NCBI GenBank assembly: GCA_051880615.1
Contig: JBJEOH010000034.1
Coordinates: forward strand, 289,727 to 353,726
DNA length: 64,000 nucleotides
Origin: UBA7067 sp051880615
GTDB taxonomy: Bacteria; Bacillota; Clostridia; Oscillospirales; Acutalibacteraceae
Direction: 5' to 3'
In this document: piece after piece, positions 49,897 through 59,289 of the stretch
Layout: the number at the start of each line of letters is the position of its first letter
Position numbering within the stretch: position 1 is the first letter of the stretch
Translations under genes and position numbers: made by a program
Notes under the pieces: model-generated
Databases searched by the model: none
Told to the model about the DNA's origin: nothing
The model's input: the letters and a program-made list of their open reading frames with translations, nothing else

Positions 49897-51801
49897 TTAA
49901 TCCAGCTCAAACGCGCCGGTATAAAGGCTGTAATACTTGCCCTTCTCGGCAATAAGCTGATCGTGGCTTCCGCGCTCGATAATTCTGCCAAGCTCAAGCA
50001 CCATTATCACATCGGAATTTCTTACCGTACTTAGTCTGTGAGCGATAACAAATACCGTTCTGCCCGACATAAGCGCGTCCATACCGCTCTGGACAATCGA
50101 CTCGGTTCTCGTGTCGATTGAGGAGGTCGCCTCATCGAGAATCATAACAGGAGGATCGGCAACAGCCGCTCTTGCAATCGCAAGAAGCTGACACTGCCCC
50201 TGCGACAGACTGCCGCCGTCACCTGAGATTACTGTGTCATAACCGTCCGGGAGCTGATTAATAAATGTGTCAGCGTTTGCAAGCTGTGCCGCTGCGTAAA
50301 CCTCTTCATCGGTTGCGGAAAGATTTCCGTAGCGGATATTCTCTCTTATTGTTCCGGTGAACAGGTTTGTATCCTGAAGAACTATACCGAGAGAACGCCG
50401 CAAATCGCTCTTCTTAATCTTGTTTATGTTGATATCGTCATATCTTATCTTTCCGTCTGCAATATCATAGAAGCGGTTGATAAGGTTTGTTATAGTCGTT
50501 TTACCTGCGCCTGTCGAGCCGACAAAAGCAATCTTCTCGCCCGGTTCTGCGTCAAGCGTGACATTATGCAGCACAGTTTTTTTGTCGTCATAGCTGAAGT
50601 CAACATCAAAGAATTCAACTTTGCCCTGAAGCCTTGTGTAGGTAACGCTGCCGTCCTCGTGCGGATGCTTCCAGGCCCATATGCCTGTATGACTGTCAGC
50701 CTCGCAAAGCTCACCGTTTTTGTCGTAGCGAGCGTTCACAAGCGTTACATAGCCGTGATCATCCTCCGACGGCTCGTCCATAAGCTCAAAAATTCTTTCT
50801 GCGCCGGCTAAAGCCATAACAACCATATTTATCTGCTGAGCCACCTGTGTTATCGGGTTGGTAAAGCTGCGGCTTAGCTGCAAAAATGCCGCAATGCCGC
50901 CGAGCGTAAGACCGCCGAAGCCCGTTAATGCAAGCGCACCGCCTGCTATTGCAATTACGACATACAAAAGGTTGCCGAGATTACCCATAATCGGCATAAG
51001 GATATTCGCAAAGGTATTTGCCGCAGTTGCGCTCTCACACAGCTTCTCGTTAAGCTCGTCAAACTCCTGCTTTGACTTCTCCTCGTGGCAGAAAACCTTT
51101 ACAACCTTCTGACCGTTTACCATTTCTTCAATATATCCGTTGACTTCACCGAGGTCCTTCTGCTGCTTTGCAAAGTAACTGCCGCTTTTGCCGCCGATTT
51201 TGCCTGTAATGAATATCATCAGCACAACAAAGGCGAGAGTAAGCAGAGTGAGCGCCCAGCTTGTCATTATCATAGCCGCCAAAACGGCAACTATCGTTAT
51301 TACCGATGACATAAACTGAGGTATACTCTGCGAAATCATCTGGCGAAGCGTATCGGTATCGTTTGAAAAGCGGCTCATTGTGTCACCGTATTCGTGAGTG
51401 TCAAAGTACTTAATCGGGAGCGTCTGCATATGCTCAAACATATCGTCACGGATAGTCATTATGGTGCTTTCGGAAATCATTATCATTATCCTGTTATAGG
51501 CAAAGGTTGCGATAACACCGATAAGGTAAATTCCCGCCATTGTGATTATAGCACCGAGAAGTCCCGAAAAGTCGGGTACTGCCTGCGTGAGCATAGGTGT
51601 AATGTAATCATCAATAACAACTTGCAAAAACATCGAGCCGATAACGCCTGTCACTGCGCTTAAAATAATGCTGACTGCGACGATTATGAAAGAAATCCTG
51701 TATTGCTTAACATACTTCATCAGCCTTTTAACAGTCTTGCCGTCAATTTTTTTGCCTTGACTTGCCGCCGCTGCCTTGGCTGCTTTCTGCGGTTTATTCA
51801 T
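49897..51801 (-). CDS. ABC exporter subunit (ATP-binding/permease), consensus-site partner
   Basis: 634 residues. Six-helix exporter membrane domain (~30-345), then an ~50-residue insertion before the nucleotide-binding domain (~385-634) with EADSHTGIWAWKHPHEDGSVTY, seen in this heterodimer class. Walker A STGAGKTT, Q-loop VLQDTNLFTG, signature SLSQGQ (variant of LSGGQ), Walker B VMILDEATSSID with the catalytic Glu, H-loop IAHRLSTV. Overlaps the upstream partner gene by 4 nt. Together they form a heterodimeric multidrug or peptide exporter of the BmrCD type; the substrate is unknown. Confidence 0.93.
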   Translation of the reverse strand: MNKPQKAAKAAAASQGKKIDGKTVKRLMKYVKQYRISFIIVAVSIILSAVTGVIGSMFLQVVIDDYITPMLTQAVPDFSGLLGAIITMAGIYLIGVIATFAYNRIMIMISESTIMTIRDDMFEHMQTLPIKYFDTHEYGDTMSRFSNDTDTLRQMISQSIPQFMSSVITIVAVLAAMIMTSWALTLLTLAFVVLMIFITGKIGGKSGSYFAKQQKDLGEVNGYIEEMVNGQKVVKVFCHEEKSKQEFDELNEKLCESATAANTFANILMPIMGNLGNLLYVVIAIAGGALALTGFGGLTLGGIAAFLQLSRSFTNPITQVAQQINMVVMALAGAERIFELMDEPSEDDHGYVTLVNARYDKNGELCEADSHTGIWAWKHPHEDGSVTYTRLQGKVEFFDVDFSYDDKKTVLHNVTLDAEPGEKIAFVGSTGAGKTTITNLINRFYDIADGKIRYDDININKIKKSDLRRSLGIVLQDTNLFTGTIRENIRYGNLSATDEEVYAAAQLANADTFINQLPDGYDTVISGDGGSLSQGQCQLLAIARAAVADPPVMILDEATSSIDTRTESIVQSGMDALMSGRTVFVIAHRLSTVRNSDVIMVLELGRIIERGSHDQLIAEKGKYYSLYTGAFELD

Positions 51802-53549
51802 TCCTCGTCACCGCCCTTCTGCTGTGATATGTAAATCTCACGGTAAACATCGTTGTTTTGCATAAGCTCCTCGTGAGTGCCGACTGCCGTAATTCTGCCG
51901 TTGTCCATTACAACAATCTTGTCGGCGTGCTGAACCGATGAAATTCTCTGCGCGATAATCAGCTTTGTTGTGTTCGGTATTTCGGTAGCAAACGCTTCTC
52001 TTATCAGCGCGTCCGTTCTTGTATCAACCGCACTGGTTGAGTCGTCAAGAATAATTATCTTCGGCTTTTTAAGCAGTGCTCTTGCTATGCAAAGTCTTTG
52101 CTTTTGACCGCCCGATACATTTGAACCGCCCTGCTCAATCACCGTGTTGTAGCCGTCAGGGAACTGCCTTATAAACTCGTCAGCCTGCGCAAGCTTACAT
52201 ACACGCTCTATTTCCTCCTGAGTTGCATTTTCATCACCCCAGCGGATATTGTCGTTTATTGTGCCTGAGAAAAGAACATTCCTTTGCAGCACCATTGCAA
52301 CCTCGTTTCTCAGCGACTCTATATCGTAGCTTCTTACATCAACGCCGCCGACAGAAACCTCGCCGCCGCTTACATCGTAAAGCCTCGGGATAAGCTGAAC
52401 AAGGCTTGACTTTGACGAGCCTGTTCCGCCGATTATGCCGACTGTTTCTCCCGATTTAATGTCAAGGTTAATATCCGAAAGGCAGGGCTTTGCGTTCTTG
52501 TCCCTGCCGTAGGAAAAGCTCACATTGCTGAACTTAATTGAGCCGTCCTTGACATTGAAAATCGGATTATCGCAGTTTTTGAGGTCGCTTTTTTCATCAA
52601 GAAGCTCTACAACTCTTTCTGCCGAGGCTCTGGACATTATAATCATTACAAAGACCATAGCCAGCATCATAAGGCTCATAAGTATCTGCATAGCGTAGGA
52701 TACAAGGCTCATAAGCTGACCTGTTGTGAAGCCGACAGACGGGTTGTTGCCCGAATCGACAATTTTGCCTGCACCGAACCACGATATAAGAAGCATACAG
52801 GCATAAACGCAGAACATCATAAGCGGCATACAGGTGATGAGCGCATTCTCGGCACGGGTGAAGTTTGAATATATATCGCCCGACACCCTGCGGAACTTCT
52901 TTGTTTCCTCCTCCTCACGCACATACGCCTTTACTACTCTTATTCCTCTTAAATTCTCGCCCACAACATTATTCATCTTATCGTAGGTCTTGAACACTTT
53001 CTCAAATGCAGGCCTTGCAATTTTCACGATAATAACCATACCCACCAGAAGAATGGGAATAACGCCGACAAAGATAAGCGCCATACCGGGGTCGATGCTG
53101 AATGCCATTATCAGCGAGAAGGATAGCATTATCGGGCTTCGCACAGCCATTCGGATAATCATCTGATAGGCATTCTGAACATTTGTAACATCCGTTGTAA
53201 GACGAGTTATTATGCTGGAGTTTGAGAAATTGTCAATATTGCGGAATGAAAAATCCTGAAGGGAATAGAACATATCGTGCCGCAGGTTTTTTGCAAAGCC
53301 TGCCGAAGCCTTCGCAGCAGTAACTCCTGCCATTGCGCCGAAAAACAGCGACAAAGCCGCACACGCAACGAGAAGCAGACCCATATTGACAATATATCCC
53401 ATATCGTTTTTCTCAATTCCGTAGTCGATAAGCATCGACATAAGCAGAGGTATGATAACCTCCATTGCTACCTCCAAGGCGACAAGCACGGGAGTAAGTA
53501 TCGTTGTAAGCTTGTACTCTCTGATACTCCTCATAAGCTTCCTTATCAT
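51798..53549 (-). CDS. ABC exporter subunit (ATP-binding/permease), degenerate-site partner
   Basis: 583 residues. Exporter membrane domain (~15-310) and nucleotide-binding domain (~340-583). The signature NVSGGQKQR is canonical, but Walker A reads GGTGSSKSS (Ser replacing the second conserved Gly) and Walker B ends IIILDDSTS, with Asp in place of the catalytic Glu. This asymmetry is typical of heterodimeric exporters with one inactive ATP site. First gene of the pair; no regulator gene is adjacent. Confidence 0.93.
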   Translation of the reverse strand: MIRKLMRSIREYKLTTILTPVLVALEVAMEVIIPLLMSMLIDYGIEKNDMGYIVNMGLLLVACAALSLFFGAMAGVTAAKASAGFAKNLRHDMFYSLQDFSFRNIDNFSNSSIITRLTTDVTNVQNAYQMIIRMAVRSPIMLSFSLIMAFSIDPGMALIFVGVIPILLVGMVIIVKIARPAFEKVFKTYDKMNNVVGENLRGIRVVKAYVREEEETKKFRRVSGDIYSNFTRAENALITCMPLMMFCVYACMLLISWFGAGKIVDSGNNPSVGFTTGQLMSLVSYAMQILMSLMMLAMVFVMIIMSRASAERVVELLDEKSDLKNCDNPIFNVKDGSIKFSNVSFSYGRDKNAKPCLSDINLDIKSGETVGIIGGTGSSKSSLVQLIPRLYDVSGGEVSVGGVDVRSYDIESLRNEVAMVLQRNVLFSGTINDNIRWGDENATQEEIERVCKLAQADEFIRQFPDGYNTVIEQGGSNVSGGQKQRLCIARALLKKPKIIILDDSTSAVDTRTDALIREAFATEIPNTTKLIIAQRISSVQHADKIVVMDNGRITAVGTHEELMQNNDVYREIYISQQKGGDEE

Positions 53550-53743
53550 TTAATTCACCCTTTTCATTTGCTTTTGGTTGTATATTTTGGCATTACAAGT
53601 CATTATAAAGCAAAATTTGGTTATAATCTACAAGTGTGCTGTTAATTATTTATGAACTATTTATGATGAATTTTGGGCTGTTATTTCAATGTGATTTATG
53701 ATATTATAAAAGATATGATTGAAAATCCCGAAAGGAAAAATAA

Positions 53744-54700
53744 ATGAAAAAACTAATCTCTTTGTTATGCGCAATTATTATTATCTTGTTGAGCCTTTTC
53801 GGCTGTGCGACAAACATCGAACAATCGGACAAGCTGAAAATCGTCACCACAATCTTCCCGGCTTATGACTTTGCGCGCAGTATTGCCCTTGACAACGCCG
53901 AGGTTACACTGCTGCTGCCGCCGGGCGTTGAGTCGCACTCCTACGAGCCGACTCCGAAAGATATGGTGAAGATACAAAACTGCGATATTTTTATATATAA
54001 CGGCGGTGAGTCGGAAAGCTGGATTGATGGTATTCTTGACTCTCTTGACAGCAGCAAATTTAAAACCGTAAAAATGATTGACAGCACCAACGCTTTGCTT
54101 GAAGAGGACGAGTCATACGACGAGGGTGACGAGGAACACGACCATGATCACGAGCATGAGGGTGATGAGGTCGGCTACGATGAGCATATATGGACCTCGC
54201 CCGTTATCTGCATTGACATATGCAAGGCGATTGAAGCGGCAATAAGCTCGGCTGACAGCAAAAATTCCGAAGAATACAAGCGAAACCTTGACAGCTATAT
54301 TTTAAGGCTTGAGTCACTCGACAAAGGCTTTAATGATGTCGTTGAAAGCGGCAAAAGGCAGGAGATAATCTTCGGCGACCGCTTTCCGTTCAAATACTTT
54401 GCAAACCAATACGGTCTTGAATACTACGCCGCATTCCCGGGCTGCAGCTCACAGACAGAGCCGAGTGCCGCAACGCTTGCAAGGCTGATTAACAAGACAA
54501 ATGAGGATAGAATACCCGCAGTGTTCTATATTGAAATGTCAAACCATGCGGTAGCCGACACAATATCGCAGGAAACAGGCGCAAAAACACTGTTGTTCCA
54601 CTCCTGCCATAACCTGACAAGGGACGAGATAAACGCAGGCGAAACCTACATTTCGCTTATGAATAAAAACCTTGACAACCTGAAAATCGCATTGAATTGA
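53744..54700 (+). CDS. zinc (metal) ABC transporter substrate-binding lipoprotein
   Basis: 318 residues. Lipoprotein signal ending LFGC. Cluster A-1 binding protein (ZnuA/AdcA type): IVTTIFPAYDFARSIA, LLPPGVESHSYEPTPKDM (first metal His), acidic His-rich loop with HDHDHEHEGDE (~132-143), DEHIWTSPVIC (second His), AFPGCSSQTEPSAATLARL and FYIEMSNHAVADTISQETGAKTLLFHSCHNL. The His-rich loop favours zinc. Neither permease nor ATPase genes are adjacent; it is an orphan. GAAAGGAA precedes the start; the next gene is 10 nt downstream. Confidence 0.93.
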   Translation: MKKLISLLCAIIIILLSLFGCATNIEQSDKLKIVTTIFPAYDFARSIALDNAEVTLLLPPGVESHSYEPTPKDMVKIQNCDIFIYNGGESESWIDGILDSLDSSKFKTVKMIDSTNALLEEDESYDEGDEEHDHDHEHEGDEVGYDEHIWTSPVICIDICKAIEAAISSADSKNSEEYKRNLDSYILRLESLDKGFNDVVESGKRQEIIFGDRFPFKYFANQYGLEYYAAFPGCSSQTEPSAATLARLINKTNEDRIPAVFYIEMSNHAVADTISQETGAKTLLFHSCHNLTRDEINAGETYISLMNKNLDNLKIALN

Positions 54701-54710
54701 GGTGAACGCA

Positions 54711-55451
54711 ATGCTTAAAACAGACGAGCATTTTGAGCCGCTCGGAGGCGGAATTGAGGTAATAGTATCAAAGATTCACCGTTTCGGTACAGACACCGTA
54801 CTGCTTGCAAATTTTTCAAAGCCAAAAGAATGGGAAAATGCGTGCGAGCTTGGCAGCGGCTGCGGCGCAATCTCGCTAATATGGTGCAGAGAAAGACCGC
54901 CGAAGCACATCACGGCGGTTGAACTTCAGCACGACGGCGCGGATATGATAAGACGCGGCGTAGAGCACAACGGACTTGAAAGCAGAATTGATGTTTTAAA
55001 CGAGGATTTGCGGAATCTATCCTCAATCACTCCGGGAAGCTTTGACCTTGTCGCGTGCAATCCGCCCTACAAGCAGCAGGGCGGCGGAATAATAAACCCG
55101 AACGAGGGTAAGCTGCTTGCCCGTCACGAATATACCTGCACGATTGAGGATGTTTGCAAAAGCGCCGCAAGGCTTCTGCGCTTCGGCGGCAGGCTTTGCC
55201 TTTGTCAGAGACCCGAAAGACTGAGCGATATAATCTGCGCGATGAGAGAAGCAGGCATTGAGCCGAAAAGACTTCGCTTGGTACAGCAGAGAAAGAATAA
55301 AGCCCCCAAGCTATTTCTTATCGAGGGCAAAAAAGGCGGCAAATGCGGCGGCCTTGTTGTCAGCGACACTCTGCTTATTGAGAATGAAAGCGGCGGATTG
55401 TCGGACGAAATGATTGAAATTTACGGTGACTACAAAACGGGGCACATATGA
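54711..55451 (+). CDS. tRNA1(Val) adenine-N6 methyltransferase-like protein
   Basis: About 246 residues. Class I SAM-dependent methyltransferase: SAM-binding CELGSGCGAISLIW, acidic VELQHDGADM and catalytic CNPPYKQQGGG (NPPY motif for N6-adenine). C-terminal ...RKNKAPKLFLIEGKKGGKCGG matches TrmN6/YfiC/YabB. In Firmicutes the yabB-like gene typically precedes rsmI, as here. The start at 54711 follows GAGGTGA. Confidence 0.9.
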   Translation: MLKTDEHFEPLGGGIEVIVSKIHRFGTDTVLLANFSKPKEWENACELGSGCGAISLIWCRERPPKHITAVELQHDGADMIRRGVEHNGLESRIDVLNEDLRNLSSITPGSFDLVACNPPYKQQGGGIINPNEGKLLARHEYTCTIEDVCKSAARLLRFGGRLCLCQRPERLSDIICAMREAGIEPKRLRLVQQRKNKAPKLFLIEGKKGGKCGGLVVSDTLLIENESGGLSDEMIEIYGDYKTGHI

Positions 55452-55482
55452 GAATATGTTGTTGTTGCAACATTTTCTCAGT

Positions 55483-55528
55483 GAATAATGAAAAATGAAT
55501 AATTATGGTTGTCGCAGCTTCGCTGCTC
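55483..55528. repeat. dispersed repeat, copy 2
   Basis: 46 nt identical, inverted, to 21159-21204, including the GCAGCTTCGCTGC hairpin and GAATAATGAAAAATGAATAATT tail. A further AT-rich piece (TCCATTATCCATTTTCAATTTTTCATTG) follows at 55571-55598. It lies in the 164-nt gap between the methyltransferase gene and rsmI. Confidence 0.8.
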
Positions 55529-55615
55529 TTTGAATTAAGAAATACTCGTAACGGATTACTGAAATAACTTTCCATTATCCATTTTCAATTTTTCATTGGT
55601 ACAAAGGAGGATTAT

Positions 55616-56440
55616 ATGAGCATACTGTATGTTGTGGGAACGCCGATAGGTAACCTCGGCGATATGTCACCGAGGGCGATTGAAACGCTTGAAAGCGTTG
55701 ACTTTATCGCCGCCGAGGATACGCGCGTAACGCTGAAGCTGTTAAACCACTTCAATATAAAAAAACCGATGATAAGCTATTTTGAGCATAACAAGGCTGA
55801 GAGAGGCGAAATTATCTGTGAGAAAATTCTCAGCGGTCAAAGCTGTGCCCTTGTGACAGACGCAGGTATGCCTGCCATATCAGACCCCGGCGAGGAGCTT
55901 GTGCGGCAGTGCCGTGAAAAAGGCATAAAAACTGTTGCAGTACCGGGTCCGAGTGCTGTTGTAAGCGCCTTGGCTCTGTCCTCACTGCCGACAGGCAGGT
56001 TCACATTTGAGGGCTTTCTCAGTATGAACAAAAAAAGCCGCCGTGAGCATCTTGAAGAAATCAGGGACGAGCGGCGAACTATGGTGTTTTATGAAGCACC
56101 GCACAAGCTTGCGGCAACTCTTGTTGATTTATATGACGCTCTCGGCGACCGTGAAATGTCAATCGTGCGTGAGCTTACAAAGATTCACGAGGAGGTTATT
56201 CACACCACGCTTAAGGAGGCAGTCGAAAAATACGGCGACGGCAGCTTAAAGGGTGAGATTGTGCTTGTGATAAGAGGAGCTGAGAAAAAGCAGGAGGAGG
56301 CGCTGACCCTTGAGCAGGCGGTATCCCTTGCAAAGGAATTCTGCGAAAATGACGGCTGTTCCCTGTCGGAGGCGTGCAAGAGAGCCGCAAAGGAAACAGG
56401 GTTTAAAAAAGGCGAAATTTACAAACTGATGATAGAATAA
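55616..56440 (+). CDS. rsmI: 16S rRNA (cytidine-1402-2'-O)-methyltransferase
   Basis: 274 residues. Tetrapyrrole-methylase fold: LYVVGTPIGNLGDMSPRAIETL, AAEDTRVTLKLLNHF, ALVTDAGMPAISDPGEELVR and VPGPSAVVSALALSSLPTGRFTFEGFL. Methylates the ribose of C1402 in the 30S decoding centre. AAAGGAGG precedes the start. C-terminal extension matches Firmicute RsmI. folC follows after 20 nt. Confidence 0.97.
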   Translation: MSILYVVGTPIGNLGDMSPRAIETLESVDFIAAEDTRVTLKLLNHFNIKKPMISYFEHNKAERGEIICEKILSGQSCALVTDAGMPAISDPGEELVRQCREKGIKTVAVPGPSAVVSALALSSLPTGRFTFEGFLSMNKKSRREHLEEIRDERRTMVFYEAPHKLAATLVDLYDALGDREMSIVRELTKIHEEVIHTTLKEAVEKYGDGSLKGEIVLVIRGAEKKQEEALTLEQAVSLAKEFCENDGCSLSEACKRAAKETGFKKGEIYKLMIE

Positions 56441-56460
56441 TAAAGCAAAGGACGAACAAA

Positions 56461-57741
56461 ATGGATTTCAACGAGGCTATGGAAAAGATAAGCTCGCTTT
56501 TGCGCTTCGGCTCAATGCCGGGACTTGAGCGAATTCAGAAATTGCTTGACAATATGGGCAACCCCGAACGGGACTGCCGCTTTATACACATTGCAGGAAC
56601 AAACGGCAAAGGCTCGGTATGCACTATGCTGTCTGAAATTCTGCAGAAAAGCGGCTACAGGACAGGGCTTTTCACCTCACCGTTCATTATCGAATTCTGC
56701 GACAGAATCAGTATAAACGGCGAGATGATACCGAAAGCTGATGTCGCCGATATTGTAGAACAAATCTTCCCGATAATCGAGCAGATGAATAATAACGGCG
56801 AGCCGATAACGGAGTTTGAATGTGTTACGGCTATTGCCTTTGAATATTTCAAGCGCAGTAAATGCGACATTGTGGTGCTTGAAACGGGACTCGGCGGCAA
56901 GTATGACTCAACCAATGTCATACTCTCGCCAATCGCATCGGTGATTAGCTCCATCAGCCTTGACCACACCGCCGTACTCGGCGATACTCTTGATATGATA
57001 GCCTCCGAAAAAGCAGGAATTATAAAACAGGACTGCTCAACCGTATTTTGCCCTCAGGAGGATGTTGTAAACGAGGTAATAGCAAAAACGGCGCAACGCC
57101 TTGACAATACTTTTTATACGGTTGATATGAGCCGCTGCACCGTTTTGTCGGAGCAGCTTGGTAACAGCGAATTTGAGTACAAGGGCGAAAAATACGCAAT
57201 CACCCTTGCAGGCAGACATCAGATAAAAAACGCCTGCACAGTCATTGAGGCGGTAACACCGCTGAGGAACGCAGGCTTTGACATAAGCATTGACTCGGTA
57301 AAATACGGCATAAAAAAGGCGTTTATTCCCGCACGGTTTGAGGTGCTGAAAACCGACCCGCTTATCATACTTGACGGCGGTCACAACCCGTCGGGACTTA
57401 AAGCGTTATCCGACGCTGTAAGGGAGTATCTGCCGAATCGGCACATCTCATGCATAATGAGTATGCTCCGTGACAAGGCAGTTGAAAGCTCAATGATTTA
57501 TCTCAAGGGTCTTTTCGATAAAGTATATATAGTTGAGATTGAAAACCCGAGGAAGATGTCTGCACCCCAGCTTAAGGCGATTGCCGACAACTATTTTGAC
57601 GAGGTTGAAATCTGCCTTGACAAGCGTGAGGCTGTGCGGCGTGCAATAGACGATGCAGAGAAAAATAACGGTTCTGCGCTTGTATGCGGTTCGCTTTATC
57701 TTGCGTCAGAGATTCGGAAGATTATTCTGGAAATGAAATAA
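56461..57741 (+). CDS. folC: bifunctional folylpolyglutamate / dihydrofolate synthase
   Basis: 426 residues. Mur-ligase-like: ATP site IHIAGTNGKGSVCTML, folate loop RTGLFTSPFIIEFCDRISING, TEFECVTAIAFEYF, VLETGLGGKYDSTNV, SLDHTAVLGDTLDMIASEKAGIIK and C-terminal ILDGGHNPSGLKAL. Adds glutamate to folates and may make dihydrofolate from dihydropteroate. Slightly short of some homologues but all motifs are present. A terminator follows. Confidence 0.96.
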   Translation: MDFNEAMEKISSLLRFGSMPGLERIQKLLDNMGNPERDCRFIHIAGTNGKGSVCTMLSEILQKSGYRTGLFTSPFIIEFCDRISINGEMIPKADVADIVEQIFPIIEQMNNNGEPITEFECVTAIAFEYFKRSKCDIVVLETGLGGKYDSTNVILSPIASVISSISLDHTAVLGDTLDMIASEKAGIIKQDCSTVFCPQEDVVNEVIAKTAQRLDNTFYTVDMSRCTVLSEQLGNSEFEYKGEKYAITLAGRHQIKNACTVIEAVTPLRNAGFDISIDSVKYGIKKAFIPARFEVLKTDPLIILDGGHNPSGLKALSDAVREYLPNRHISCIMSMLRDKAVESSMIYLKGLFDKVYIVEIENPRKMSAPQLKAIADNYFDEVEICLDKREAVRRAIDDAEKNNGSALVCGSLYLASEIRKIILEMK

Positions 57742-57788
57742 TTTTCAATTTACTAATTTAAGGTGTAATTTCGATAAAATAATTTATA

Positions 57789-57828
57789 AAGATGACTTAT
57801 CATTATAGCGATAGGTCATCTTTTTATT
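57789..57828 (+). terminator. terminator after folC
   Basis: AAGATGAC/GTCATCTT with extended pairing through CTTATC/GATAGG, followed by TTTTTATTT. It sits only ~35 nt before the spoIIAA start. Confidence 0.8.
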
Positions 57829-57862
57829 TATAAATAATTCTATCTGCAAAGGGATGAAAAAA

Positions 57863-58204
57863 ATGAATGTTTCTTTCAGCTTCCATCAAGGGGAGCTAAC
57901 GGCGTATCTGCAGGGCGAAATCGACCATCACACTGCCCGAAGTATGCGCCAGAGAATTGACGGGGAAGCGGAACGACTCCATCCAACGCTTCTGATTCTC
58001 GATTTTTCAAGAGTAGTTTTTATGGACAGCAGCGCAATCGGGCTTATTATGGGGCGATACCGCCTTATGCAGCTTATCGGCGGCTACATTAGGGTGTCAA
58101 ATGTGCCGCCGCATTTAAAGCGAATTGTTGAGCTGTCGGGCATAGGTGCGCTCGGCGTGCTGGAATACAAGGGAAAGGAGAAGGGTAAAAATGAAAGTGC
58201 TTAA
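57863..58204 (+). CDS. spoIIAA: anti-sigma F factor antagonist SpoIIAA
   Basis: About 113 residues. STAS domain: ELTAYLQGEIDHHTARSMRQRID, LILDFSRVVFMDSSAIGLIMGRYRLM (phosphoserine is the first Ser of MDSSAIG, Ser56) and RVSNVPPHLKRIVELSG. When dephosphorylated by SpoIIE in the forespore it binds SpoIIAB and frees sigmaF. The start at 57863 follows AAAGGG with correct spacing; the ATG at 57854 overlaps that site. First gene of the spoIIA operon. Confidence 0.94.
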   Translation: MNVSFSFHQGELTAYLQGEIDHHTARSMRQRIDGEAERLHPTLLILDFSRVVFMDSSAIGLIMGRYRLMQLIGGYIRVSNVPPHLKRIVELSGIGALGVLEYKGKEKGKNESA

Positions 58205-58622
58205 CGAAATGAAGCTGTCATTTCTCAGCAAGAGCGTAAACGAGAGCTTCGCCAGAGGAGCTGTGAGCGCATTTCTGATGCAGCTTGACCCAACAGTATC
58301 ACAGCTTGCAGATATCAAAACAGCTGTTTCCGAGGCGGTCACAAACTGCATTGTTCACGCATATCCCGAGGGTTCGGGTATGATATACATAACCGCAAAG
58401 GTGCTTGAGGACAAGCGTTTTGTTGTGAGCGTGCGTGACCGTGGCTGCGGTATTCCCGACATAAAGCAGGCTATGGAGCCGCTGTTCACCACAGGCGGCG
58501 AGGAACGCGCAGGACTCGGTTTTGCGGTTATGCAGAGCTTTACCGATAAAATAAGAGTCACCTCAACACCGGGAAAGGGAACAACCGTTACAATGACAAA
58601 ACGGCTTGATGGCGATGAATGA
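58191..58622 (+). CDS. spoIIAB: anti-sigma F factor / serine kinase SpoIIAB
   Basis: About 143 residues. GHKL ATPase fold: KSVNESFARGAVSAFLMQLDP, DIKTAVSEAVTNCIVHAYP (N box), VRDRGCGIPDIKQAMEPLFTTGGEERAGLGFAVMQSF (G1/G2 boxes), GTTVTM. Holds sigmaF inactive and phosphorylates SpoIIAA. The start at 58191 lies 14 nt inside spoIIAA and follows AAGGAGAAGGG; coupling ensures stoichiometry. Confidence 0.96.
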   Translation: MKVLNEMKLSFLSKSVNESFARGAVSAFLMQLDPTVSQLADIKTAVSEAVTNCIVHAYPEGSGMIYITAKVLEDKRFVVSVRDRGCGIPDIKQAMEPLFTTGGEERAGLGFAVMQSFTDKIRVTSTPGKGTTVTMTKRLDGDE

Positions 58623-59274
58623 GCGTGAGCGTTTCATCAGCGAAAACATAGGGCTTGTCCACAGCTGCGCCGCGCGATTCAAAAACAGAGGTATAGAATA
58701 CGAGGATTTATACAGTGCAGGCTGTATCGGTCTTATCAAGGCATACGACCGCTTTGACAAAAGCCTTGGCTACAAGTTCTCAACCTACGCAGTGCCGCTG
58801 ATACTTGGCGAAATCAAGGGACTTTTCAGAAGCGGCGGCGCTGTCAAGGTAAGCCGCAGGCTCAAGGAGCTGTCACTGAAAATAATCAGGGAACAACAGC
58901 GATTTACAGCCGAAAACGGCGAAAGTCCGACAGTCACACAGCTATCCGCAATACTCGGCGAGAGCGAGGAGCTGATAACGCAGGCTATATCGTCAAGCGT
59001 GCAGGTGTTGTCGCTGTCGGCATACGACGATGACGAAAACGGACGGGAGCTTGATTTGCCTGTTGAATCTCACGATACGGCGCTTACCGAGATACTCTCA
59101 CTTCGACAAGCAATAAGCGAGCTGTCCGAGGACGACCGCAAGCTCATAAAGCTGCGCTACTTCAAGAACAAAACTCAGAGCCAGACCGCACAGGAGCTTC
59201 ATATGACTCAGGTGCAGGTCAGCCGCCGAGAGAAAAAGATAATGGCGGTTATGCGTGAAAAGCTGACGGTTTAA
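58609..59274 (+). CDS. sigF: RNA polymerase sporulation sigma factor sigmaF
   Basis: About 221 residues. Region 2 (IGLVHSCAARFKNRGIEYEDLYSAGCIGLIKAYDRFDKSLGYKFSTYAVPLILGEIKGLFR), region 3 (VSRRLKELSLKIIREQQRF) and region 4 (DRKLIKLRYFKNKTQSQTAQELHMTQVQVSRREKKIM) match the SigF/SigG group; position after spoIIAA-spoIIAB identifies SigF. Directs early forespore transcription. ATG 58609 and 58615 are both possible, overlapping the spoIIAB stop. Confidence 0.95.
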   Translation: MAMNERERFISENIGLVHSCAARFKNRGIEYEDLYSAGCIGLIKAYDRFDKSLGYKFSTYAVPLILGEIKGLFRSGGAVKVSRRLKELSLKIIREQQRFTAENGESPTVTQLSAILGESEELITQAISSSVQVLSLSAYDDDENGRELDLPVESHDTALTEILSLRQAISELSEDDRKLIKLRYFKNKTQSQTAQELHMTQVQVSRREKKIMAVMREKLTV

Positions 59275-59289
59275 TGCCGCTGGCGGCTG

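Noticed and set aside
57740..57853. SigmaH promoter or 0A box for the spoIIA operon
   Set aside because: Only TTCGATA, a one-mismatch 0A-like heptamer, was seen and no good -10/-35 pair for sigmaH; the folC terminator occupies most of the gap.
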